Origin: an uncultured Bacteroidales bacterium
GTDB lineage: Bacteria > Bacteroidota > Bacteroidia > Bacteroidales > Bacteroidaceae
Direction of reading: 5' to 3'
DNA length: 64,000 nucleotides
Assembly (NCBI GenBank): GCA_902760315.1
Contig: CACWFV010000002.1
Span: 1 to 64,000, forward strand
The notes under the pieces are model-generated. The model was not told the DNA's origin and ran no database searches. It saw only the letters and a program-made list of their open reading frames with translations. A program made the position numbers and the translations under genes. This document shows positions 54,357-61,447 of this stretch, piece by piece; the first letter of the stretch is position 1, and every line of letters starts with the position of its first letter.

Positions 54357-55667
54357 ATGAAACAGTTAATTCTTGGTGTCATCATGTCTTGGTGGTCTGC
54401 AGAAGTACAGGCACAGGCGCTATGGACGATGCAGCGGTGTATGCAGTATGCCGTCCTGCACAACCACGAGGCGAAGCGGGCCGAACTGGAGCTCGACAAT
54501 AGCCAGGCCAACAAGACAGCAGCCGTAGGGCGGTTCCTGCCCGAGGTGGGTGCAAGGATCGGTGCGCAGTATAACTTCGGCCGAGCCATCGCCCCGGAGA
54601 CCAACATCTATACCGATGTCAGCACGTTTAATAATGTCTATTCCCTGAGTGCCTCGCTACCTGTCTTCGACGGGTTCAGCCGCCTGTATGCCTTGAAAGC
54701 CGCCAAGGCCAGCGTACTCATGGGGCATCAGGCCTTTCGCCAGAAGCAAAACCAGACAGCCTTAGCCGTATTGCAGGCTTTTGTCAATGTCGCCTATTAT
54801 GAGGGCACGGTCCGAATGGCTGGCGAGAAAGTGGAGGAGACCACGCTTCTTGTCCGTCAGACACGCGTATTAGAAGAGGTGGGCCGCAAGAGTGCTGCCG
54901 ATGTGGCACAGGTGGAATCGCAGCAGGCTGAGGCCGACTACGAACTGACCCGCCAGCAAAACCTGTTGGCCTCTGCCCTGCTGGAGTTGAAAAAAGAAAT
55001 GAACTACCCACTAACGGACAGCCTGCGGCTCACCATCAACGAGGTTACGGCTCGTGACCGACGAGATTACGGCTCGTTGCCAACGAGCCGTAACCTCGTC
55101 CCAGAGCTCCTTGCTGCCCAGTATCAGATGCAGGCTTCGCGACATGAGTGGCATCAGGCCCGTGCTGCACTTTATCCCTCTCTCTCGTTGAGTGCGGGCC
55201 TGAACACCACTTACTTCCACACGCTGCATTCGGATGACGGACAGTCGTTTCGCTCGCAGCTGAAGAATAATATGGGTGAATATGTAGGTATCACGCTGAG
55301 CATCCCGCTCTTCAATCGACTGCAGACCGTCACGAGCATCCGCAAGGCGAAGAACAACTACCGCATAGCCTGCGAGAACTATGAGCAGAAACAGCTGGAA
55401 CTGGAGAAACTCTCGCGTGAGGCTTGGCAAGACTGGCAGGGCTACCTGAAACAGACGGAGCAAATGGAGCATAAGGTAGAGGCCGACTCGCTGGCTTATC
55501 AGCTGACGCGGCGACAGTTTGAGGAAGGACTCTCGACGGCCATCGACCTGCATACGACATCCTCGCAACTGCTTAAATCAAAGGCTACGCTGCTGCAATG
55601 TCGGTTGATGGCCATCGTGAAGGGGTATCTCATACGCTACTATCGTGGCGAACAGATATGGGAATAA
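54357..55667 (+). CDS. TolC-family outer membrane efflux protein
   Basis: This 436-residue protein has a signal peptide (MKQLILGVIMSWWSAEVQA) and the TolC pattern of two long helical hairpin repeats with beta segments: LWTMQRCMQYAVLHNHEAKRAELELDNSQA, VGARIGAQYNFGRAIAPETN, and in the second half YPSLSLSAGLNTTYF and VGITLSIPLFNRLQTVTSIRKAKNNYRIA. It forms the outer-membrane channel for the adaptor encoded next. Between the two halves the gene carries a palindromic insert (55041-55097) read in frame as EVTARDRRDYGSLPTSRNLV. Confidence 0.93.
   Translation: MKQLILGVIMSWWSAEVQAQALWTMQRCMQYAVLHNHEAKRAELELDNSQANKTAAVGRFLPEVGARIGAQYNFGRAIAPETNIYTDVSTFNNVYSLSASLPVFDGFSRLYALKAAKASVLMGHQAFRQKQNQTALAVLQAFVNVAYYEGTVRMAGEKVEETTLLVRQTRVLEEVGRKSAADVAQVESQQAEADYELTRQQNLLASALLELKKEMNYPLTDSLRLTINEVTARDRRDYGSLPTSRNLVPELLAAQYQMQASRHEWHQARAALYPSLSLSAGLNTTYFHTLHSDDGQSFRSQLKNNMGEYVGITLSIPLFNRLQTVTSIRKAKNNYRIACENYEQKQLELEKLSREAWQDWQGYLKQTEQMEHKVEADSLAYQLTRRQFEEGLSTAIDLHTTSSQLLKSKATLLQCRLMAIVKGYLIRYYRGEQIWE
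55041..55097. repeat. In-frame palindromic insert within tolC-like gene
   Basis: GAGGTTACGGCTCGT (55041-55055) is repeated with one change at 55063-55077 and inverted perfectly at 55083-55097. The second and third copies form a hairpin with 13-bp arms (55067-55079 with 55081-55093) and a 1-nt loop. Confidence 0.85.
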
Positions 55668-55672
55668 AGCCA

Positions 55673-55700
55673 AATAGTAAATAAATCGTAAATCGTAAAT
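55673..55700. repeat. GTAAATCGTAAAT leader repeat before the HlyD gene
   Basis: Same A/T motif as at 46191 and 51966, ending 9 nt before the start codon. Confidence 0.55.
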
Positions 55701-55709
55701 TTAATTAGG

Positions 55710-56963
55710 GTGGACAGAGTAATCGAAAAGACAAAGACACAACAGCTGATGAAGTATTGGCCGTATGCGGCTATGGGCTGTTTGCTATTAGTGGTTGTCA
55801 TGTGGCTCGTATTGGGCAATCATGCCTCGACACTGAAGGTCAGCCGCGACGAGTTGACCGTCAGCGAGGTGCAGCGGGCCGAGTTCAAGGACTATGTACG
55901 CACCAACGGACAGGTGATGCCTATTCAGGTGGTACAGATTTCGCCAGAGGAAGGCGGCATCGTGATGGAGAAAGTAGTAGAGGAGGGCACGCATGTCCGC
56001 AAGGGCGATGTCATCGTCCGACTCTCCAACTCCAACCTCGACCTGCAAATCCTGAATGCCGAGGCCGAGCTGGCTGAGAAGCAGAACCTGTTGCGCAATA
56101 CCCAGGTGGCCATGCAGCAAGACCGGCTGAACAACCAGACGGAGCAGGCACAGCTGGACATGGACACCCATCGCAAACAGCGTACCTTCGAGCAGAACCG
56201 TCGGCTGTATCAGGAGAAGCTCATCAGTCGCGAGGACTACATCAAGTCGCAGGAGGACTACCAGCTCTCTTCCAAGAAGCGCTCGCTCGTCAATAAACGT
56301 CTGAAGCAGGACTCCATCTACCGCACCGTACAGATGGACCAGATGGAGGATAACCTGCAGAACATGCGCCGCAACGTGGTGCTGGTGCGCCAGCGGAAGG
56401 ACAAGCTCTGCGTGCGCTCAGCCATCGACGGCGAACTGGGCCTGCTCGACGTGGAACTGGGCCAGAGCATCCAGCCCGGCCAGAAGATTGGCCAGTTGAA
56501 CGACCTCTCCGACTATAAGGTGCAGGCACAGATAGACGAGCACTATATCGACCGCGTGCGCCAAGGGCTGACCGCCACTTTCACTCGTGGCGACAAGCAG
56601 TATCAGCTGCAGGTGCGCAAGGTCTATCCAGAGGTGCGCGAGGGCAAGTTCCGCTGCGACTTTATCTTCCGTGGCGAGCGACCGGAGAACATCCGCACGG
56701 GTCAGACCTACTACATCGACCTCGAACTGGGCCAGCCCGAGCAGGCCGTGCTCATCCCTCGCGGCACCTTCTTCCAGACCACGGGCGGGCAATGGATTTT
56801 CGTCCTCTCTGCCGACGGCTCGAAGGCCTATCGCCGCCAGATTCGCATAGGCCGCCAAAACCCTCAGCACTACGAGGTGCTCGAAGGCCTGGAGCCAGGC
56901 GAGCGCGTCGTCACCAGCGGCTACGAGGCATTCAAGGACAACGAGGTGTTAGTAATCAAATAG
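55710..56963 (+). CDS. HlyD-family periplasmic adaptor
   Basis: The 417-residue frame starts with GTG (MDRVIEKTKTQQLMKYW), similar to the MDRxI... start of related adaptors; an ATG at 55749 is the alternative. A single membrane anchor (about 17-36) is followed by a barrel-sandwich half (VVQISPEEGGIVMEKVVEEGTHVRKGDVIVRLSN), a long coiled-coil hairpin (about 105-215), the second half (RSAIDGELGLLDVELGQSIQPGQKIGQL) and a C-terminal membrane-proximal domain. It should bridge the FtsX/ABC complex and the TolC channel. A fragment of another FtsX gene starts 12 nt after it. Confidence 0.92.
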   Translation: MDRVIEKTKTQQLMKYWPYAAMGCLLLVVVMWLVLGNHASTLKVSRDELTVSEVQRAEFKDYVRTNGQVMPIQVVQISPEEGGIVMEKVVEEGTHVRKGDVIVRLSNSNLDLQILNAEAELAEKQNLLRNTQVAMQQDRLNNQTEQAQLDMDTHRKQRTFEQNRRLYQEKLISREDYIKSQEDYQLSSKKRSLVNKRLKQDSIYRTVQMDQMEDNLQNMRRNVVLVRQRKDKLCVRSAIDGELGLLDVELGQSIQPGQKIGQLNDLSDYKVQAQIDEHYIDRVRQGLTATFTRGDKQYQLQVRKVYPEVREGKFRCDFIFRGERPENIRTGQTYYIDLELGQPEQAVLIPRGTFFQTTGGQWIFVLSADGSKAYRRQIRIGRQNPQHYEVLEGLEPGERVVTSGYEAFKDNEVLVIK

Positions 56964-56975
56964 ACAAAATCAAAT

Positions 56976-57068
56976 ATGAAAGGTTATTTCAGATTCCTGA
57001 GCCGTCACAGGCTGTTTACCGTAGGCAATATTGTGGGGCTGTGCCTAACAGCCAACAGACTATCTTAA
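56976..57068 (+). pseudogene. 5' fragment of an FtsX-type permease gene
   Basis: Starting from an ATG, 30 codons read MKGYFRFLSRHRLFTVGNIV then GLCLTANRLS and stop. The first 24 match the usual N-terminus of these permeases (compare MKTIIRNFTSMFRKFVSASLL at 46240). The position, directly after the adaptor, is where such operons carry a permease. The rest of the gene is missing; a 3' end of another such gene lies 12 kb upstream at 44450. Confidence 0.75.
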
Positions 57069-57111
57069 GATCAATCCCCTGCCCCCGTGATTTTTTGCTG
57101 AAATATTTTTC

Positions 57112-57138
57112 TTGTTTCAACGGAAATGTGTAACTTTG
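57112..57138 (+). promoter_or_regulatory. Promoter of the ketopantoate-reductase-like gene
   Basis: TTG (57112-57114), a short 16-nt spacer and TAACTTTG (57131-57138). The -7 element ends 8 nt before the ATG, so the mRNA should be almost leaderless. Confidence 0.55.
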
Positions 57139-57146
57139 CGGCCGTT

Positions 57147-58058
57147 ATGACATATTCAGTAATAGGAATGGGAGCCATCGGCGGCTATTACGGCGGCCGT
57201 CTGGCAAATGCCGGGCTTGAGGTTAACTTTCTCTCGCACAGCGACTACGCATACGTTGTGGAGCATGGTCTGCGCGTGGATTCGTGCGACGGCGACTTTT
57301 ACCTGCCGCATATTAACGCTTACCACACTTCGGCCGATATGCCCAAGACTGACGTCATCGTCGTGGGACTAAAGTCGGTGAATAATCATCTGTTGCCTGA
57401 GCTGATATCCCCTATCATCAAGAAAGATACGGTGGTGGTGCTCATACAGAACGGCATCGGACTGGAGGCTGACCTTCAGGCTATGTTCCCCAAACTGCAC
57501 ATCGTAGCCGGACTCGCCTTTATCTGTTCGTCAAAGACCAAGCCCGGACATGTCAATCACCAATGCTACGGCTCAATCAATCTAGGCAACTATTCGTGCC
57601 CGCAGGAGCGGTTTGCCCAGTTGCTGGGCGACTTCCGCCAGGCCGGCATCCAGGCTGCGGAAGTTCCTTACGAAGAGGCTCGCTGGAAGAAGGCGGTGTG
57701 GAATATGCCCTTCAATGGTATGACGGTAGCTTTAGACACCTCTACAGACAAACTGCTGGCCAATCCTGCCACGCGTCAGCTCATCTACGACCAGATGATG
57801 GAAGTGATAGGGGCCGCCAATGCCTTAGGTGTTGATACAATAACCTCCGATTTTGCCGACCAGATGATGCAGATGACCGATGAGATGGTGCCATACAGTC
57901 CGTCGATGAAGCTGGACTACGACTTCCACCGCCCGATGGAAATCTACTACCTCTACTCGCGCCCCATCGAAGAGGCGAAAAAAGCAGGCTTCGACATGCC
58001 AAAGCTGGCGATGCTCGAAGCCTTGCTGAAGTTTAAGGAGTCGCGTTGCCTGGCGTAG
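57147..58058 (+). CDS. Ketopantoate reductase family protein (PanE/ApbA)
   Basis: From the ATG at 57147 the protein has 303 residues. It starts with a Rossmann NADP motif (SVIGMGAIGGYYGGRLANAG), has VIVVGLKSVNNH and LIQNGIG for cofactor contact, and the catalytic-type lysine in EARWKKAVWNMPFNGM. ApbA/PanE enzymes reduce 2-dehydropantoate to pantoate for coenzyme A. Many members of this family in Bacteroidota are paralogues of unknown substrate, so I do not give a symbol. Confidence 0.88.
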   Translation: MTYSVIGMGAIGGYYGGRLANAGLEVNFLSHSDYAYVVEHGLRVDSCDGDFYLPHINAYHTSADMPKTDVIVVGLKSVNNHLLPELISPIIKKDTVVVLIQNGIGLEADLQAMFPKLHIVAGLAFICSSKTKPGHVNHQCYGSINLGNYSCPQERFAQLLGDFRQAGIQAAEVPYEEARWKKAVWNMPFNGMTVALDTSTDKLLANPATRQLIYDQMMEVIGAANALGVDTITSDFADQMMQMTDEMVPYSPSMKLDYDFHRPMEIYYLYSRPIEEAKKAGFDMPKLAMLEALLKFKESRCLA

Positions 58059-58107
58059 GGTGGGGCTATCAGCACCTGAACCACGCGGGCGAAAATGTTC
58101 GTGAACG

Positions 58108-59769
58108 TCAACGTTCCAAGGTGGTGACAAATCGTACGCCGTCAGTACAGGTGGTGTCCAGTACGACGTCACCACCTAATCGTCTGGCCAGGCTGCGGGC
58201 TACGGTCAGTCCTATGCCGGTGCCGTTGTAGTATTCGTCTAACTGGACGAACTCTTCAAAGATGCGCTCAGCGTCTTTGTCAAGAATGCTGCTTCCGCTG
58301 TTCTCAATGGTGAAGCGCACCTTGCCGTCTGACTCGTCGACGGTCAGCGTGACGTGCTCCTTCTTTTCCGGATCCACCTGCAGACCGTGGCCTTCTGCCG
58401 GCTGCGTAAATTTGATGGCATTGTCCAGCTGCAGTTCCAGCAGTCGGGTGGCTGAGCGCAGGTTGGTGCTGAATAACTGCTGAGCGCCGGGACCTTCCTT
58501 CAGCTCAAACGTCAGGTGCTGCTTGTCGGCAATGTCCGTATTCATAATGGCTTGTTGCGCAATAAAGAGCGGTGTCACCTTGTCGTCGCGCTCTAGCACC
58601 GTCTGGCTGTTCACGTCCGACAGTTCCAGCATTTTGTTCACCAGTCCCGTGATGCGGTCGGTGCTCTCCATAATCTGTTGTGACACGTTGGCCTTCTCTT
58701 CCTCCGTGAGCTTGGCTTGTGGCGAGGTTAGTATCTGGGTGAAGCCGCTAAGAATGTTCAGCGGCGTGCGTATCTCGTGGGATATCTGCTTGATGAAGTC
58801 ACTCTTCATGCGCGTCGACTCCTCTGCACGGGCATTGGCTATCTGCAGACGTTTACTGAGCAGGTAGCGGTTGATGCTGAATACCACCAGGAAGATGAAG
58901 GTCAGCAACACCAGCAACAGCCATACCCAGGCTGGAATCTTGATGGTGCCAAACTGCGACACGATGGCTTGCGTATACACCTCGTCCACGATGCCTTCTT
59001 CTTCCATCTTCCTGAGTTCGGTGTTGATGGCCTCTATCAGTTTGGGGTTGTAGCTGGCGTAGCAGTATTCGCGGGGTTCCAACGACAACTCGTCGGCCGA
59101 CAGTTTCCGTTCCAGATGTAGTTGCTCAACATAGTAATTGGCCTGAAAACGGTAACAGATGACACCGTCGTATTTTCCTTTTGACAGTTCTTCAAAGGCT
59201 TCGCTGAGGTCGGTAATGGGAACATCCTTGGCCTTGGCGCCTTTCAGCATCAGACCGATGGGACGCGACTTCATGTAGGCAATGGTCTTGCCCTCTAAGT
59301 GGCGGAAGTCAAACTCCTTGTAGTCCTCCTTGCGGTAGACTATCTGGTAGTACATGCGGAACACGGCATTCGAGTAGTTGGTCAGCTCCTTTCTGTAGGG
59401 CGAGTAGACCAGCAGGCCCATGTCGTATTTTCCTTCGATGATGCCGGGCGACATCTTGTCCCAGTGGTTGGGAGCAAAGGTGTAGGGAATGCCCATGCGC
59501 CGCATCAGTATCTTGGTGAACTCTACATCGTAGCCACTGGGCGAACCATCTTCGTTAACATATTGTAGGGGGGCGTAGCTGGTGTTCATACCCATCACCA
59601 GCGGACGCTCTTTCGAGTATCCCAACTCCGTGGCCAAGGCACTCACCGTCACTGTCTGCTCGCCTCGGTGGAATAGTTGCTTTATGTCGTCCGTACAGGC
59701 TGCAAGTACACATAAGCATGTACTTGCGACGGCAATGCCTGCCATTCGGTAAAAGATTTTTCTGGTCAT
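58108..59769 (-). CDS. Sensor histidine kinase with extracellular solute-binding domain and lipobox
   Basis: The ATG at 59769 gives 553 residues. The N-terminus is a lipoprotein-type signal (CLCVLAAC, Cys25), followed by a bacterial solute-binding domain of family 3 (LVMGMNTSYAPLQYVNEDGSPSGYDVEFTKIL; LEGKTIAYMKSRP; GKYDGVICYRF) to about 275. One membrane helix (280-300) leads to a HisKA helix with H331 in FIKQISHEIRTPLNILSGFTQ and an ATPase domain (DNAIKFTQ, GTGIGLTVARSLARRLGG). It resembles EvgS/BvgS-type input fused to a plain kinase and probably senses a small nutrient. No response regulator is adjacent. Confidence 0.92.
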   Translation of the reverse strand: MTRKIFYRMAGIAVASTCLCVLAACTDDIKQLFHRGEQTVTVSALATELGYSKERPLVMGMNTSYAPLQYVNEDGSPSGYDVEFTKILMRRMGIPYTFAPNHWDKMSPGIIEGKYDMGLLVYSPYRKELTNYSNAVFRMYYQIVYRKEDYKEFDFRHLEGKTIAYMKSRPIGLMLKGAKAKDVPITDLSEAFEELSKGKYDGVICYRFQANYYVEQLHLERKLSADELSLEPREYCYASYNPKLIEAINTELRKMEEEGIVDEVYTQAIVSQFGTIKIPAWVWLLLVLLTFIFLVVFSINRYLLSKRLQIANARAEESTRMKSDFIKQISHEIRTPLNILSGFTQILTSPQAKLTEEEKANVSQQIMESTDRITGLVNKMLELSDVNSQTVLERDDKVTPLFIAQQAIMNTDIADKQHLTFELKEGPGAQQLFSTNLRSATRLLELQLDNAIKFTQPAEGHGLQVDPEKKEHVTLTVDESDGKVRFTIENSGSSILDKDAERIFEEFVQLDEYYNGTGIGLTVARSLARRLGGDVVLDTTCTDGVRFVTTLER

Positions 59770-59880
59770 AGTAATAAGGTTTCTTCTAATCGCCTGCAAA
59801 AATACAAAAAAAAATGATAACCGCCCCAGTTTTCCTGAACTTTTTTACAAAGGATATTTTTACCGCGAGACTTGTGAATG

Positions 59881-59912
59881 TTTGGTGGTTACCGAGAAGT
59901 TTTGTACCTTTG
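59881..59912 (+). promoter_or_regulatory. Promoter of the YraN-fusion gene
   Basis: TTTG (59881-59884), a 20-nt spacer and TACCTTTG (59905-59912), ending 8 nt before the ATG at 59921; nearly leaderless. Confidence 0.7.
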
Positions 59913-59920
59913 TCGGCAGA

Positions 59921-60625
59921 ATGACTGAATGGATGAACATATCACCCAACCAGATGACTGCCAAAGAAGTATTCGAACTGCGCAGACAAGGACTGACGGA
60001 GCTGGCTTATGAGTCGGCCCGCCGGTTGTATGCTGCAGACAAGAGCCCACAGGCATCGTCTGCCATGTTTTGGGCAGCAGCTGATATGCTCAAGATGTGT
60101 ACTGAAGAGGACCGCATCGAGGAGGCTCGGAAGATTCTGACGGCACTGCAGCGGCTGCTACCCAATGTGCCCGATAAGGAGGGGTGGGTGCAGAGTGCCT
60201 TCGAGCGCTGCGAACATCTGCTGCGAAAGAAGCATACGAAGAAGGCTGGATTCGATGAAATTTCTGAACACTCGCAAATAGGCATCTGGGGCGAAGAGGT
60301 GGCCGTTGACTATCTGCGCAATTTGGGCTACACTATCCTGGAGCGCGACTGGCATTCCGGCCATCGCGACATCGATATCATTGCCCAACAAGGCGACACC
60401 GTCGTTTTCGTAGAGGTAAAGACGCGTCGCAACACCGACTTCGGAACACCTGAACAGGCTGTCGACTGGAAGAAGCGCCGCAACCTTCGCCTTGCCATCA
60501 ATCACTATGTGAAATACAAAATGATTGACAATCCCACCCGTTTCGACATCATCACCGTAGTCGGTTCTCTCGGAACCCCCCATCCCGCCATCAACCACAT
60601 CGAGGATGTATATATTATGACGTAA
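59921..60625 (+). CDS. YraN (UPF0102) nuclease-like protein with N-terminal helical extension
   Basis: From the ATG at 59921 the protein has 234 residues. The last 120 are the YraN/UPF0102 domain of the PD-(D/E)XK fold: IGIWGEEVAVDYLRNLGYTILERDW, then HRDIDII with D150 and D152, and VVFVEVKTR with E165 and K167. Ordinary YraN proteins are only about 120 residues. The first 110 residues are helical and TPR-like (ELRRQGLTELAYESARRLYAAD; EEARKILTALQRLLP). YraN is of uncertain role, often near DNA-repair or translation genes; here the extension may bind a partner. Confidence 0.85.
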   Translation: MTEWMNISPNQMTAKEVFELRRQGLTELAYESARRLYAADKSPQASSAMFWAAADMLKMCTEEDRIEEARKILTALQRLLPNVPDKEGWVQSAFERCEHLLRKKHTKKAGFDEISEHSQIGIWGEEVAVDYLRNLGYTILERDWHSGHRDIDIIAQQGDTVVFVEVKTRRNTDFGTPEQAVDWKKRRNLRLAINHYVKYKMIDNPTRFDIITVVGSLGTPHPAINHIEDVYIMT

Positions 60626-60692
60626 TATTGCTTTCAGACTCCTAAATTGTTATTTGTTATTCAATCTTCTATGATGATTAGAGAACGGATAA

Positions 60693-60845
60693 CGGGGCAG
60701 GCATATATCACCATATCTGGAGCGTCTCGCCCGTAGATTTAATACCAATCTAACAGGTGCCCAGGAACATCTGACGACTACAGGTACAAATATAAAAACA
60801 GAAGAACTGTTCGAGATACTGAACGAGCGACTGGAAAGAGCTTAG
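60693..60845 (+). pseudogene. C-terminal fragment of an unidentified gene
   Basis: An open stretch without start reads RGRHISPYLERLARRFNTNL then TGAQEHLTTTGTNIKTEELF and ends EILNERLERA. A second frame just upstream (MMIRERITGQAY from 60671) overlaps it, as if one gene had been frameshifted. Parent family not recognised. Confidence 0.4.
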
Positions 60846-60904
60846 AATGCACACGGGGACTGTCTCCCTTTGCACTAAATTACACGGCTGATACGCGAGC
60901 GTAG

Positions 60905-60939
60905 AAGCCTAATACGGTGCCGTATAAGGCTTATTTTTT
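60905..60939 (+). terminator. Intrinsic terminator
   Basis: AAGCCTAATACGG (60905-60917) pairs with 60920-60932 (one mismatch, 2-nt loop) and is followed by six T. Confidence 0.8.
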
Positions 60940-60980
60940 CGAGGGGACTCGGAAAGACAAAGTAGATTTTTCGTGCTCTT

Positions 60981-61080
60981 GACAGCTGTACCCGCATCAG
61001 GGTACAGCTGTCTTGTGTCTGGCTTAGCTGTTCCCGAGTCTGGCTACAGCTGTCTCGTGAGTAGCAAAGCTATTTTTTGC
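60981..61080. repeat. CAGCTGT hairpin array
   Basis: A perfect 13-bp stem (GACAGCTGTACCC, 60981-60993 with 61000-61012) is followed by a degenerate second copy (AGCTGT...ACAGCT between 61026 and 61050) and a short stem ending in T6 (TAGC/GCTA, about 61062-61078). Confidence 0.7.
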
Positions 61081-61118
61081 GTCAACAAGTCCAAAAAAAT
61101 CAGGGAAAATGCGGTTTA

Positions 61119-61210
61119 TTCCCCATTCCCCACAAATCGCTCGGAATGCCGATGTACAAAGGGATTGAAGGGTGTGGGATCTATGCCGAGATTCCCCATA
61201 GATACCCCAC
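61119..61210. repeat. Left long inverted repeat of the VirE-type unit
   Basis: The first 50 bases (from TTCCCCATTCCCCACAAATC to ...GGGATTGA) match the outer end of the right repeat at 49 of 50 positions; the remainder matches with an 11-nt gap and scattered changes. TTCCCCA is iterated within it. Confidence 0.9.
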
Positions 61211-61277
61211 TGGTTCCACCTTTGACAATGGGAAATGTTAAAATTGAAATTTGTTGCAAATGTCGTGGGGGAAAATC

Positions 61278-61308
61278 TTGGAAATTACGAAAAAATTTTG
61301 TACCTTTG
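61278..61308 (+). promoter_or_regulatory. Promoter of the VirE-type gene
   Basis: TTG (61278-61280), a 20-nt spacer and TACCTTTG (61301-61308), inside the inverted-repeat unit. The leader of about 130 nt is long for this window. Confidence 0.7.
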
Positions 61309-61447
61309 CATAAGAAATTTTGCGAGCCTGCTCATGCTCGGCCATTGATATAAACATCATGGCTCTCGCTTAACCGCAGCCTTGCACTTGGATATGAGAT
61401 ATCCATAGAGACTAGTTATCAGCTATTAAAAGATTGCATTTTTGCCT

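Larger units (their letters stand above)
60626..61447. other. 822-bp region without an intact gene
   Basis: This stretch holds a 50-codon gene fragment, a good terminator, an array of CAGCTGT hairpins, the left inverted repeat of the VirE-type unit, its promoter and an approximately 130-nt leader. An open frame at 60973-61353 covers the hairpins and repeat but does not look like a protein. Confidence 0.7.

Noticed and set aside
60981..61080. CRISPR array
   Set aside because: The repeats are inverted, unequal and without regular spacers, and no cas gene is nearby.
60973..61353. 126-codon frame over the hairpin array
   Set aside because: The translation reflects the CAGCTGT repeats and the VirE-side inverted repeat; composition is unlike a protein and no start signal fits.
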